Shown here: positions 1-8,064 of the stretch, piece after piece
How the letters are laid out: each line of letters opens with the position of its first letter
Numbering within the stretch: position 1 is the first letter of the stretch
Assembly (NCBI RefSeq): GCF_036195045.1
Contig: NZ_CP108100.1
Location: 2,914,001-2,978,000 of the forward strand
Reading direction: 5' to 3'
Origin: Streptomyces sp. NBC_00236
Lineage (GTDB): Bacteria; Actinomycetota; Actinomycetes; Streptomycetales; Streptomycetaceae
Length of the DNA stretch: 64,000 bases
Notes under the pieces: generated by a model
What the model was told of the DNA's origin: nothing
The model's database searches: none
The model's input: the letters and a program-made list of their open reading frames with translations, nothing else
Made by a program: the position numbers and the translations under genes

Positions 1-190
1 CGCCCACACCGCGGCCGCCTCGACCTTCGCCGGACGCCCCCTGATCGTCGGACCGGCCGTCACCTGGACCCTGCGCATGCCCTGGGAGGGCGACCAGGCC
101 GCGGACCGGGACCAGCCGCCCGGTCTCGCGTTCCACGTCCTCGACGAGGAACGGCGGCTGACGACCCACTACCGCGTCGTGCTCCCGTAG
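1..190 (+). CDS. metallophosphoesterase (Icc/CpdA-like), C-terminal fragment
   Basis: Only the last 62 codons are inside the window, read from base 2 to a TAG at 188-190. The visible tail contains AHTAAASTFAGRPLIVGPAV followed by a TWTLRMPWEG segment and ends in a short charged stretch. That His-Thr-Ala plus GRPL(I/V)VGPAV pattern is what I recall from the C-terminal end of actinobacterial calcineurin-like phosphoesterases of the 3',5'-cyclic AMP phosphodiesterase type, where the His is a metal ligand. Most of the metal-binding domain lies outside the window, so substrate cannot be judged. Family assignment is from motif memory only. Confidence 0.6.
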   Translation, partial: AHTAAASTFAGRPLIVGPAVTWTLRMPWEGDQAADRDQPPGLAFHVLDEERRLTTHYRVVLP

Positions 191-224
191 GCAGTCGCGC
201 ACGGCGTCGACCCGGGCGGGCGGC

Positions 225-1556
225 TCAGTCGGCTGTGCGGAGCGCGACCAGCTCGGAACCGAGCGCGTACACAAGGCGGTTGCCGAGGAAGAACGGGAAG
301 CCGCCGGTGGTGCGACGCCAAGTGATCTTCCCGTCGACGTCGGCCGCGATGACCTCACCCCTTCGGCCCTTCTCCGGGACGTACCAGAGGTTCTGCCCCA
401 AAGCCTCTGCGGTGGGCCCTAGTTCCACGGGACGGCTTCGGGGGAGAGTGGAGGCGGTGCGCAGCGGGTCGCGGTGACTGCCGTCCACGCGGTAGGCGAG
501 CACCTCGGAACCGTCGATGACGGGGTACTCACCGGGCTTCAGTCGCAGGAAGAACGTTCCGTGGTAATCGTCCCCGACCAGGGCGCCCGCCGCGTCCGGC
601 AGGATCAGGCAGGAGTCGGTGAGAAGCGGGATCGACGGATCCCTGCGGCACCCTTCGCGGACGGCCGCCCGGGGCTGGTCCCAGGTGAAGGCGCGTTGCC
701 AGGCCGGGGCACCCGTATCGGCCTCGAAGCCGTACGCCGCCGCCTGCGCGCGGCAGCCGGGTCCGTGCGGGGCTGTCACCACGACGATGCGGTAGCGGGT
801 GGGCAGCACCTGTGCGATGTCACCTCCGGGAAGGTCGAGGGGACTTGACCGGAGCCGGTCCTCACCGTTCAGGAGGGTCACGAGACGGCCGTCGGCGACG
901 GATACCAGCGGATCACATCTCCGCCAGAGGTGGTCCGGCCTTCCCCCCTGCATCCCGCCCTGGTCACATGGGCCGGCGAAGACGGCCGGGCCGCGGGTTC
1001 GGCGCTTCCACCGGATCTGGCCGGTGGCCGCGTCCCAGGCTGTCAGTGTGCAGGAGGATTCGGGCAGGCACGTGGCCGCCACCGCCGTACGCGTTTGCGT
1101 TTGCGATGCCAACGCAACAGTGACATAACGCAGTTCCCCAGGGGTACGGGCCGGAGGGTAGGCGAGTTCCGTGAAGCGACCGGTCAGGGGATCGAGCGTC
1201 GCGACGAACGGCAATCGGCCGGGCACGGGCGCGCCGATGAGCGTCAACGGCATCTCCGACGGGCTGACGACGGCGTGCACCTGCCCCGGCCGTCCGGTGA
1301 GGGCGAACCGGGCCGGCAGCCTCGTACGCCAGAGGACCTCCCCGCTCGGGTCGACCCTCGCCACCACTCTGCCCTGCCCGATGACCCCCAGGCGCCGGTT
1401 CACCAGCGCCCAGCCGCCCGATCCATCCGTCGGCACGGGCAACGGCACACGAAAGGCGTCCTCGACTTCCTCGTACCACTCGACGTCCGACGGACCGGGC
1501 GCGAAGCAGCCGGCGAGCAACGGAAGGAGAAGCAGAAGACCGAACAGTCTGCGCAT
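225..1556 (-). CDS. lipoprotein with PQQ/WD-like beta-propeller
   Basis: Predicted 443-residue exported lipoprotein. The chosen ATG gives MRRLFGLLLLLPLLAGCFAP, a textbook type II signal with lipobox LAGC (Cys17), preceded by an AAGGGG ribosome site. A longer frame with 33 more residues exists upstream but would bury the signal peptide. The mature part has repeated beta-propeller-like strands such as LTAWDAATGQIRWKRRT, AAYGFEADTGAPAWQRAF and IAADVDGKITWRRTTGG, typical of PQQ-binding-like (BamB-type) repeats. Several Cys residues (CLPESSC, CDQ..CDP, GC..CRR..C) suggest disulfides outside the cell. It lies alone, convergent to the fragment upstream. Function is unknown; scaffold or ligand binding at the membrane surface is the usual inference. 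Confidence 0.75.
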   Translation of the reverse strand: MRRLFGLLLLLPLLAGCFAPGPSDVEWYEEVEDAFRVPLPVPTDGSGGWALVNRRLGVIGQGRVVARVDPSGEVLWRTRLPARFALTGRPGQVHAVVSPSEMPLTLIGAPVPGRLPFVATLDPLTGRFTELAYPPARTPGELRYVTVALASQTQTRTAVAATCLPESSCTLTAWDAATGQIRWKRRTRGPAVFAGPCDQGGMQGGRPDHLWRRCDPLVSVADGRLVTLLNGEDRLRSSPLDLPGGDIAQVLPTRYRIVVVTAPHGPGCRAQAAAYGFEADTGAPAWQRAFTWDQPRAAVREGCRRDPSIPLLTDSCLILPDAAGALVGDDYHGTFFLRLKPGEYPVIDGSEVLAYRVDGSHRDPLRTASTLPRSRPVELGPTAEALGQNLWYVPEKGRRGEVIAADVDGKITWRRTTGGFPFFLGNRLVYALGSELVALRTAD

Positions 1557-1715
1557 GAAGAACCCCTTGCCCCACCCTGTACGGGTGCGCCGGTGGCGGG
1601 CAGCACGAATGATGACCGATTCGGTCACGGAACGGATCACCCTGTGCGCATGCACGTGCGCGACGACCGGCTCAACTCCCCTTGTGTGGCACGCTCATGG
1701 CGCTAGGGTCGCCGG

Positions 1716-2090
1716 ATGGGACTCTTCAGCCGCCGCAAGGAAAGCAGCAACGGAACACACCGACTGCTGCTGATGAAAGACGGGCACGTGAAGAACGTGC
1801 CGACCTCCCTGTTCGGGATGGAGCTCGTGCAGGAGGTCAGCCGCCTCCTGGGATCCGAGCACATACGGTCGACCAGGATCAGTGACGAACTGACCCTCTG
1901 GCACTCCGAGATCGCGCCCGGCCGGCCCCACCCGGGTGCGCCCAACGCCGCGGCGAGCAGCCTCGCGGCCGAGCACGGTTCACCTCCGGTCACCGGGCCC
2001 GCCGTGGTCACCGGCGAGATGCTGTACGGGTCTCCCTATCCGCTGGACGCGGACAAGGCGGCGCAGATGGCGACCCGCCTGGGCGGATAG
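1716..2090 (+). CDS. conserved small hypothetical protein
   Basis: A 124-residue cytosolic-looking protein beginning MGLFSRRKESSNGTHRLLLM. There is no signal peptide or membrane segment. The middle (NVPTSLFGMELVQEVSRLLG, then SEHIRSTRISDELTLWHSE) looks like a small folded domain; the rest is Ala/Pro/Gly-rich and probably disordered. I do not recognise the family. The coding 3' end (…TRLGG-stop) is itself the first unit of the tandem repeat at 2076-2292, so the C terminus and stop codon may have arisen or been copied during repeat expansion. It is transcribed divergently from the lipoprotein gene, with about 160 bases between them. Confidence 0.6.
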   Translation: MGLFSRRKESSNGTHRLLLMKDGHVKNVPTSLFGMELVQEVSRLLGSEHIRSTRISDELTLWHSEIAPGRPHPGAPNAAASSLAAEHGSPPVTGPAVVTGEMLYGSPYPLDADKAAQMATRLGG

Positions 2091-2292
2091 CGGTCGGCCG
2101 CGCGCGGTACCCCGCCTGGCGGACAGCGGTCGGTCTCGCGCGGCACGCGCCTGGGCAGAGAAGCGGTAAGCCCTGCGCGGTACCCCGCCTGGCGGACAGC
2201 GGCCGGTCTCGCGCGGCACGCGCCTGGGCAGAGAACGGTAGGCCGCGCGCGGTAACCGCCTGGGCGGCGAACGGTCGGCCGCGCGCGGCGAG
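2076..2292. repeat. six-unit imperfect tandem repeat, 35-38 bp period
   Basis: Six units each start with CGCCTGG(G)C at 2076, 2113, 2148, 2186, 2221 and 2257. The consensus continues as a GGA-nAGCGGTCGG block and a CGCGCGG block. A higher-order period of 73 bp is also present: 2102-2162 and 2175-2235 differ at one base. The first unit contains the stop codon of the upstream gene. The array fills nearly all of the space between that gene and the convergent Sel1 gene. Confidence 0.9.
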
Positions 2293-2321
2293 GGTCGGCC
2301 GGCCGGTCCGGCCACGGGTGT

Positions 2322-3347
2322 CTACTGGCCCTGGCCCTCGTCCCCCTGCTGCGACATCGCCTCTTCGGCTCGCCGGCACCACTCCTGCGCCTGCCGCGTG
2401 TGTCCCTCCCGCTCCGAGAGGTTCGCCAGCCGGACCATCGCGTCGATGTGCCCGGCCTCGGCGGCCTTCTCGTACCAGCCCTGCGCCGCGTGCAGATCAC
2501 GAGCCCGTTCCCTGGAACGCCCCAACTCGTACGCCGCTTTGGCGTCCCCCTTCCGGGCACGTTCGGTCATCCATGCGTCGAGTTCGGCGGCCAGCTCGGA
2601 GCGGCTGAGCAGGTCCGTGAGCCGGCGGGCGCCCTCGTCGTCGCCGGCCCTGGCCGACTTGCGGTACCAGGACTTCGCCGCCTCCTGGTCGCCCTTCTCC
2701 AGGGACAGTGCGCCCAGGGCGTTCATCGCTGCGGTGGATCCGCCGTCCGCCGCCTGCCGGGCCCACCGTGCGGACTCGTCGACGTCGCCCCGCTGGTACA
2801 GCAGCTGCCCGAGGGCGTAGGCCGCGTCGGCGAGACCCGCCTCGGCGGCCCGGCGGTACCAGCTCTCGGCCCCTGCTTCGGCGCCCCGCTTCTGACACAG
2901 CTCGCCGAGGACGGCCATCGCGTGCGTGTTGCCGCCATCCGCCGAACGCCGGTACCAGCGCTCGGACTCGACGTGCTCGCCGCGCCGCCTCAGGAGATAC
3001 CCGAGCATCTCCATCGCGCGCACGTGCCCGCCCCCGGCAGCCTCCCGCAGCAGTGCCTCGGCCTCGGCGTACCGTCCCCACTCCCCGATCATCGCCCCGA
3101 GGGCGGCGGCCGCATCGGGATGCCTCATCTCGGCGGCCAGGCGCAGCCAACGTTCGCCGCCGGGCCGGTCGTTGTGCGTACCGAGATACAGGCCGTACCA
3201 GAACATCGCCTCGGTATCCCCCGCCTCGGCGGCCTCACGCAGACGGCCGTCCTCGGCACGCTCACGCAGACGCCGGGCCTCGACGTCCGCACGCAGACCG
3301 CCGTCCTCGTCGCCGCCCGTCCCCTCGTTCCTTGAACTCCCCCGCAT
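2322..3347 (-). CDS. Sel1/TPR-repeat protein
   Basis: A 341-residue soluble protein made almost entirely of about eight 36-residue Sel1-like helical repeats. Each carries the A-x-x-x-LG…A…WY(R/E)(K/R)AA pattern, for example AESWYRRAAEAGLADAAYAL and WYRKSARAGDDEGARRL. Sel1 repeats are a TPR subclass that act as protein-protein scaffolds. The first 25 residues (MRGSSRNEGTGGDEDGG…) are acidic and flexible. There is no signal peptide and no catalytic domain, so a role as an adaptor is inferred from the fold alone. It is monocistronic and convergent with the small gene and repeat array at 1716-2292. Confidence 0.8.
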   Translation of the reverse strand: MRGSSRNEGTGGDEDGGLRADVEARRLRERAEDGRLREAAEAGDTEAMFWYGLYLGTHNDRPGGERWLRLAAEMRHPDAAAALGAMIGEWGRYAEAEALLREAAGGGHVRAMEMLGYLLRRRGEHVESERWYRRSADGGNTHAMAVLGELCQKRGAEAGAESWYRRAAEAGLADAAYALGQLLYQRGDVDESARWARQAADGGSTAAMNALGALSLEKGDQEAAKSWYRKSARAGDDEGARRLTDLLSRSELAAELDAWMTERARKGDAKAAYELGRSRERARDLHAAQGWYEKAAEAGHIDAMVRLANLSEREGHTRQAQEWCRRAEEAMSQQGDEGQGQ

Positions 3348-3513
3348 GAGACGCCCCTTACGCGTCAGTGGTGCGCCGATCGTGCGTGCTGTGAGACGGC
3401 GACGGCGGCTCGCGCGGTTCCGGCCCCGGCCGGCCGCACCGCAGGTGCGGATGGCGGGCGCGGGACGCCCGTCGGGTGGTCCCGCTCACGCACGGACAGC
3501 CATGAGGCCTCCC

Positions 3514-4083
3514 TCATCCCTCATCCCTCTCCCTGAGCCATTCCAGTACCTGCTGTGCGTGGGTGTTCGGCGGGAAGACCGGATAGAAGACGTGCTCGAT
3601 CACGCCGTCACGGATGACGAGGGTGATGCGCTTGTACAGGGGCACCCCGTCGGCCCGGAAGGTGGGCAGCCCGAGCAGGGCGGAGAGCCGGAAGCCGGTG
3701 TCGGAGAGCATCGGGAACGGGAGCCGGAGCCGGTCCACGACCTCCTGCTGGTACGCGGTGTCCTGGCTGGACAGCCCGAACACATGGGTCACCCCGGCGG
3801 CCTTGAGGTCGTCGTGGTGGTCGCGGAAGTCGCACGCCTCGCTGGTGCACCCGCGTGCTCCGGGGATGCTGTTCCAGCCTTCGGGAAGGTCGGTGTCGGG
3901 GCGTCCGGTGAGCGGGTAGCAGTAGACGATCGACCGGCCCTCGCCCAGATCGTGCAGCGCGACGTTGCCCCCGGTGGTGTCGGGCAGTTCGACGTCCGGG
4001 ACCGGGCGGCCCGGGAGATGGGCGGCCGCTCCGTCGTCCTCGGGGACGGGGAGGTCTGCGGGCAGATCGGTCAGGTGGCTCAC
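3514..4083 (-). CDS. peroxiredoxin (BCP-like, atypical 2-Cys)
   Basis: A 189-residue thiol peroxidase of the AhpC/TSA (Bcp-like) family that would reduce peroxides in the cytoplasm. The active-site region GARGCTSEACDFRDHHDDL holds the peroxidatic Cys in GCT and a second Cys five residues on, the spacing seen in atypical 2-Cys Bcp proteins. The redoxin core (VPDVELPDTTGGNVALHDLG, IVYCYPLTGRP, HVFGLSSQDTAYQQEVVDRL, FPMLSDTGF) is complete. Start is GTG at 4083, and the GTGA overlap with the stop of the upstream remnant at 4080-4214 implies a former two-gene operon. A MerR-type promoter at about 4224-4255 would drive it. A second Bcp lies at 37508. Confidence 0.85.
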   Translation of the reverse strand: MSHLTDLPADLPVPEDDGAAAHLPGRPVPDVELPDTTGGNVALHDLGEGRSIVYCYPLTGRPDTDLPEGWNSIPGARGCTSEACDFRDHHDDLKAAGVTHVFGLSSQDTAYQQEVVDRLRLPFPMLSDTGFRLSALLGLPTFRADGVPLYKRITLVIRDGVIEHVFYPVFPPNTHAQQVLEWLRERDEG

Positions 4084-4214
4084 GGTGTTCTCCTCGGCGC
4101 CCTCGGCGTGGGCGCGGCTGTTGCGGTGGGCTGCCTCGTGCGGATGCCGGGCCGGTACGGACCGGCGGGCGGTGAGTTCCTCGATCCGCAGCGCGCGACC
4201 TCACTGATCCTCAT
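4080..4214 (-). pseudogene. probable remnant of a MerR-family regulator
   Basis: An ATG at 4214 opens with MRISEVAR, the standard N-terminal start of Streptomyces MerR regulators, but then runs into unrelated Pro/Arg/Thr-rich sequence and stops after 44 codons. In another frame the same strand reads ALRIEELTARR, resembling the C-terminal coiled coil of a MerR protein. The HTH and middle are missing, consistent with an internal deletion plus frameshift. The stop overlaps the GTG of the peroxiredoxin gene (GTGA), as expected for a coupled regulator-peroxiredoxin operon. It could instead be a chance frame; the MerR-like promoter next to it favours the remnant reading. Confidence 0.5.
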
Positions 4215-4223
4215 GGTCCGACG

Positions 4224-4255
4224 ACCGTAAACCCTGCCCCCGGGGGCAACGTCAA
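4224..4255 (-). promoter_or_regulatory. MerR-type promoter with dyad in the spacer
   Basis: Reading the minus strand, TTGACG (4255-4250) is followed by a 20-bp spacer and TACGGT (4229-4224); a 19-bp spacer is also possible. The spacer contains the perfect palindrome TGCCCCCGGGGGCA (4235-4248). An over-long spacer with the dyad between -35 and -10 is the hallmark of MerR-family operators. It points at the regulator remnant and the peroxiredoxin. Confidence 0.6.
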
Positions 4256-4392
4256 GGGCCTGCCGGGCGAGGTCTGCCGGCCCCCGGCTCCGCGCCACGT
4301 CCACGCCCGCGGCGGGAACCACGAGGGCACCCGGCGGCGTCCTTTCAAGGACTCGGACGATCACCGACACGCTTCCAGAGGACCTCGCCTCC

Positions 4393-5016
4393 ATGACCGC
4401 AACAGCCACCCGTTACCTCTACCTCACGCGCCACGGCGAAGCCTCACCGGACGAGAGCGAGCTGACGGAGAGCGGTCGACGGCAAGCGGTACTTCTGGGT
4501 CAGCGGCTCCGGGGCTGCCCTCTCACGGCCATCCACCACGGCCCCCTTCCCCGGGCCGCGCAGACCGCCCGGCTGATCCGTGAACAGCTCGACGGCGTTC
4601 CCCTTCAGGTGTCCGAGCCGGCTGGGGACTACGTTCCGTACCTGCCGCAACGACACGAGCTGCCTCCGGAATCGGCCGCCGCCATGGTCGCCCGCCTGGC
4701 CGGGTTTCCCGCCCAGGAGCGCGAACGGGGGCCAGAGTTGGCCCGGGAAGCCCTCGTACGGTTCACGGGGCCGGTGGACGGGGAGCAGCCGCGTCACGAA
4801 CTGCTCGTCACCCACAACTTCCTCACCGGCTGGCTCGTCCGGGATGCCCTCGACGCTCCGAAGTGGCGGTGGATGGGCCTCTACCACGCCAACGCCGCCC
4901 TGACCGTGATCCGGTACGAGCCCGGCCGGCCCGCGGCCGTGCTCCTCTACAACGACACCGGGCACCTGCCCACGGAGCTGCGCGCGGCCTGCTTTCCGGC
5001 CGACCTTCACCTCTGA
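4393..5016 (+). CDS. histidine phosphatase family protein
   Basis: A 207-residue cytosolic protein of the phosphoglycerate-mutase-like (branch 1) superfamily. LYLTRHGEASPDESELTESG near the N terminus carries the catalytic RHG (His14 receives the phosphate), and HHGPLPRAAQTA supplies the next phosphate-pocket Arg. The second catalytic His is in LLVTHNFLTGWLVR. Length is normal for the family. Actual substrate is not predictable; members hydrolyse phosphate from sugars, nucleotides or proteins. It is divergent from the peroxiredoxin transcription unit, with about 180 bases separating its start from the regulator remnant. Confidence 0.85.
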   Translation: MTATATRYLYLTRHGEASPDESELTESGRRQAVLLGQRLRGCPLTAIHHGPLPRAAQTARLIREQLDGVPLQVSEPAGDYVPYLPQRHELPPESAAAMVARLAGFPAQERERGPELAREALVRFTGPVDGEQPRHELLVTHNFLTGWLVRDALDAPKWRWMGLYHANAALTVIRYEPGRPAAVLLYNDTGHLPTELRAACFPADLHL

Positions 5017-5197
5017 GGGTGCGTCGAGGAGGCGTATGCGTCGGCGGGGCGCGGCCTCGTCCGCGGCGGCCACTCCAACCCCGGATTACGGCCCGGCCGG
5101 ATCCGGCCCCGCGACCACGGGCGCGACGCGCACCGATGCAGTGCGCCTCCTGCCCCGAGCAGGGGCAAGAGGCGCAGGAGCGTACCGGGGCATGGAC

Positions 5198-5255
5198 GGC
5201 GGGCCCGTACGCGGGTGACGGCTATCGGCGGGCCCGTACGCGGGTGACGACTATC
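5198..5255. repeat. 29-bp tandem duplication
   Basis: The unit GGCGGGCCCGTACGCGGGTG plus ACGGCTATC occurs at 5198-5226 and again at 5227-5255 with a single difference (G to A at 5250). The second copy covers the stop codon (5251-5253) of the minus-strand membrane-peptide gene. Confidence 0.85.
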
Positions 5256-5439
5256 GGCGCTGCCGGCGTCCGCCCACGACCGTAAGGACGATGAGACCCA
5301 CCCCGACCAGGGTGGTGACGATCCCCGTAAGAAGGAAGCCCGACGACGACGAGCCCATCTGCGAGAGCAGGATCATCAGGATGCCGAGGATGACCAGCAT
5401 GGCCATATGCCGGGTATATCGGGACAGTTGACCGATCAC
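5251..5439 (-). CDS. small membrane protein
   Basis: A 62-residue protein beginning MIGQLSRYTRHMAMLVILGI. It has two hydrophobic helices (about residues 12-28 and 35-55) separated by a short Ser/Gly turn (QMGSSSSGF), and a basic GGRRQRR tail that would face the cytoplasm. I do not recognise a named family; such two-helix peptides are common in Streptomyces and usually uncharacterised. It stands alone between convergent neighbours. The stop codon is within a 29-bp tandem duplication. Confidence 0.6.
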   Translation of the reverse strand: MIGQLSRYTRHMAMLVILGILMILLSQMGSSSSGFLLTGIVTTLVGVGLIVLTVVGGRRQRR

Positions 5440-5771
5440 GGACGAGGTTCCTCACTTCTGGGGACGGTGCCGCGTGACGGTAGCAGCCCCGGGCCGGCCG
5501 GGCCTCTTCCGGTCGTTGCATGATGCCGGGCCGAGATCGGCGTCCGAATTCCGGTGATCGGTCACGGCGCCCTTCACGCACGTGCCAGGCGCTTCGTCCG
5601 GGGCGCAGGGGTTCGGCCGCAGCCCTGGGCTCACCCGGGCGAGGAGTCGGGGGCGGGCGTCGCGGTGACTCTGTGTATACCGAGGGGGCGCGTCACGGTC
5701 CCGTGGCCCCGTGCATGCCCGAAGGGCGCGGGGCGATGGTGATTCTCGCCCCGCGCCCTCCGGGTGGTGGC
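5440..5771. other. intergenic, no gene seen apart from a terminator
   Basis: This stretch separates the start of the small membrane-protein gene from the 3' end of the trypsin/FG-GAP gene. It should hold the promoter of the membrane-protein gene and the terminator at 5723-5759. I see no further coding signal; a 62-codon plus-strand frame here has no recognisable start context. Confidence 0.6.
5723..5759 (-). terminator. 14-bp perfect hairpin after trypsin/FG-GAP gene
   Basis: AGGGCGCGGGGCGA (5723-5736) pairs perfectly with 5746-5759 around a 9-base loop, 13 bases downstream of the minus-strand stop codon at 5772. Confidence 0.75.
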
Positions 5772-7985
5772 TCAGCGCGCGGCGTGGCCGAAGGCGCTGC
5801 CGGCTGCGGGCAGGCCGCCGGTGCCGGGCTGGTACGTGGTCACCGTGCCGTCGGTGCCGCCGGGGATGACGTTGCCGACCGGCAGGGCGTACAGCGCACC
5901 GTAGGTGCTGGGGCCGTAGGGCAGGCCGGCGTAGAGGCGGGTGCCGGTGAAGTGGATGCTCTCGCCCAGGCGCTGGCCCGCCTTGGAGGTGCCGGGGATG
6001 CCGTCGCCGTCGCCGGCCTCGATCCACAGATCGTTGTCACCGGCCGCGCCCAGCATCGAGAAGACGTGGATCGCGCCGGATTCCTTCTCCGTGCCGATGG
6101 CCTCGCCCGGGGTTCCGACGGCGACGAGCAGGGAGGAGGCGGTGGCCACCTGGCGCGGCGCGGTGTTGATCGCGGTCAGGCTCTCGCCCATCCGGTCGCC
6201 GGTCTCCGAGGTACCCGAGACCGTGTCGTCCGCTTCGCCCTGCCGCAGTTCGCGCAGGTAGGTCCAGGTGTTGTCGGCGTTGATCCGCACCAGGACGGCC
6301 CGTCCGGCGTCCGCGTGGTCGACGCCGCCGGAGGCGGTGGTCTCGCCCGGCGAACCGATCGCCAGCATCGAGGTGGTGGCGCCGGCCGTGGCGGAGGCGC
6401 GGTACGCGGTCATGGCCAGGGCGGCGCCGAACTCGTCGCCCGTCTCGGCGGCGCCGCTCACCGCGTCGTTGCCCTGGTCGACACCGCCGATGCTGGTGGG
6501 CCGGCCGTCCGCGTCCAGGGTGTGGTTGAACAGGGCCACCTGGCCGGCGTCGGCTGCGGTGTCGAGGTCCTCGCCGGGAGCGCCGATGGCGAAGAAGTTC
6601 CCGTCACCGGTGACGGAGGCGCCGAACCTGTCGCCCGCCTCGGGCGCTCCGGGCACCCCGGTCGGCAGGTCCTGGTGGAGGGAGCGGCTGGTGTCACCGT
6701 AGACGTAGAAGGCCATCCCGGCGGCGTCCTCGGTGCCGACGGACTCGCCCGGTACGCCGATGAGGATCCACGGGCGGCCCGCGGCCGTGGTGCCGGCCGC
6801 AAGGGCCTTGCCCATGTTGTCGCCGGCCTCGGAGGCCGAGACGGAGAGTGCGCCGGTGCCCGCGCCCTGCTCGAGGTGCTGACTCTTCACCGCGCCGGTG
6901 CCCAGGCCGCCGGCGCCGCCGAAGAGTATGTCGACCATGCCGGCGTCCGAGGCGCCGTCCACCGCTTCACCCGGGGTCGCGACCACCAGGTCGGTGTAGC
7001 CGTCCTGGTTGTAGTCGACGGTGGCGAGCGCCTCGCCGAAACCGTCGTTCGCCTCGCCCGAGCCGGCCACCCAGTCCAGGTCCTGGTCGATCTGCGCGAT
7101 GCCCTTGCCGGCGCCGTACACGATCCGGACGAGGCCGGCTCCGGCGTCGCCGCCCACGGTCGCCTTGGCGTCGGCGACGGCGATGTCCTCGACGCCGTCC
7201 CCGTTGAAGTCGGTGATGGCGGTGGCGCCGACCTTGGAGTCGATCCAGGACTTCAGGTCGTCGACGCGGGCGGTGACGCCCGCGGTGCTGGTCTGCGTCT
7301 CGTCGCTGCCGAAGCAACCGCCCTGGAAGGACTGGCTGTTCAGCGCCACCAGCTGTGCCGCGGTGCCGGTGCCGCGGAGGACCGGGCCGCCGGAGTCACC
7401 CATGCACGCGGCGGCGTCCTTGCCGGTGACGGCCGCCGTGGTCGCGGTGGCCGAGTCCACGGTGTAGGTGCCGGTGTGCAGGTTCAGCGGCGCCCATTCG
7501 TCCTTGGTGCGGCCGTATCCCGCGAACTTCAGCTCCTCGCCCGCGGCCGGGGCCGCGGTGGCCAGGGTGGCGGGGGCGACGTCGGTGACGGGCCGGTCGA
7601 GGCGGGCCAGGACCACGTCACGGTCGGTGCGCGGCACCAGTTCGACGATCTTGCGCTGGGCACCGGAGGTCGAGGTGAGGTCGGTGCGGCCGATCGTCGC
7701 GGTCACGTTCGACGCCGGGACCCCGGCGGTCACGGAGAGGCTCTGCGCCGGGTCGGCGGCGAAGCAGCTCGCGGCGGTGAGCAGCCATTCGGCGTCGACC
7801 AGGACACCGGAGCAGCCGCGGTCGTTCGCTCCGACGATGATCTGCGCGGTGTAGGCGTGGGTGGTGTCGGAGGCCGCGGAGGCCGGTCCGGTGACGGCGG
7901 CGGCGGGTACGGCGCACAGCGCGAGCGGCACGGCCACGAGGGAGGTGGCCGCGGCGAGAACGCGGGAGCGTCTGGTAAGGCGCAT
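5772..7985 (-). CDS. secreted trypsin-fold protein with FG-GAP repeats, probably catalytically dead
   Basis: A 737-residue exoprotein. Residues 1-38 are a Sec signal (MRLTRRSRVLAAATSLVAV…AAASD). Next comes an S1 chymotrypsin-fold domain (about 40-250): LLTAASCFA where trypsins have TAAHC, DVVLARLD with the Asp, and CMGDSGGPVL with the Ser. The catalytic His is therefore Ser here. The rest is a string of FG-GAP/integrin-alpha-like blades with a calcium-loop look (DFNGDGVEDIAVADA, DYNQDGYTDLVVATPGE) and repeated AGD.(F/M)G..L turns. Such proteins are common in Streptomyces; binding rather than proteolysis is the likely role. It is followed upstream by another secreted gene transcribed the same way. 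Confidence 0.85.
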   Translation of the reverse strand: MRLTRRSRVLAAATSLVAVPLALCAVPAAAVTGPASAASDTTHAYTAQIIVGANDRGCSGVLVDAEWLLTAASCFAADPAQSLSVTAGVPASNVTATIGRTDLTSTSGAQRKIVELVPRTDRDVVLARLDRPVTDVAPATLATAAPAAGEELKFAGYGRTKDEWAPLNLHTGTYTVDSATATTAAVTGKDAAACMGDSGGPVLRGTGTAAQLVALNSQSFQGGCFGSDETQTSTAGVTARVDDLKSWIDSKVGATAITDFNGDGVEDIAVADAKATVGGDAGAGLVRIVYGAGKGIAQIDQDLDWVAGSGEANDGFGEALATVDYNQDGYTDLVVATPGEAVDGASDAGMVDILFGGAGGLGTGAVKSQHLEQGAGTGALSVSASEAGDNMGKALAAGTTAAGRPWILIGVPGESVGTEDAAGMAFYVYGDTSRSLHQDLPTGVPGAPEAGDRFGASVTGDGNFFAIGAPGEDLDTAADAGQVALFNHTLDADGRPTSIGGVDQGNDAVSGAAETGDEFGAALAMTAYRASATAGATTSMLAIGSPGETTASGGVDHADAGRAVLVRINADNTWTYLRELRQGEADDTVSGTSETGDRMGESLTAINTAPRQVATASSLLVAVGTPGEAIGTEKESGAIHVFSMLGAAGDNDLWIEAGDGDGIPGTSKAGQRLGESIHFTGTRLYAGLPYGPSTYGALYALPVGNVIPGGTDGTVTTYQPGTGGLPAAGSAFGHAAR

Positions 7986-8064
7986 GGGATTCAGGGTTCC
8001 TTGCTGGACGTGGACGAGGGGTCTGCGGTGCTGAACAGGGCGCCGTCGGGGGCCCTGAGCGCGG

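Noticed and set aside
2076..2292. CRISPR-like array
   Set aside because: Units are contiguous, imperfect copies without unique spacers of constant length, so this is a tandem repeat.
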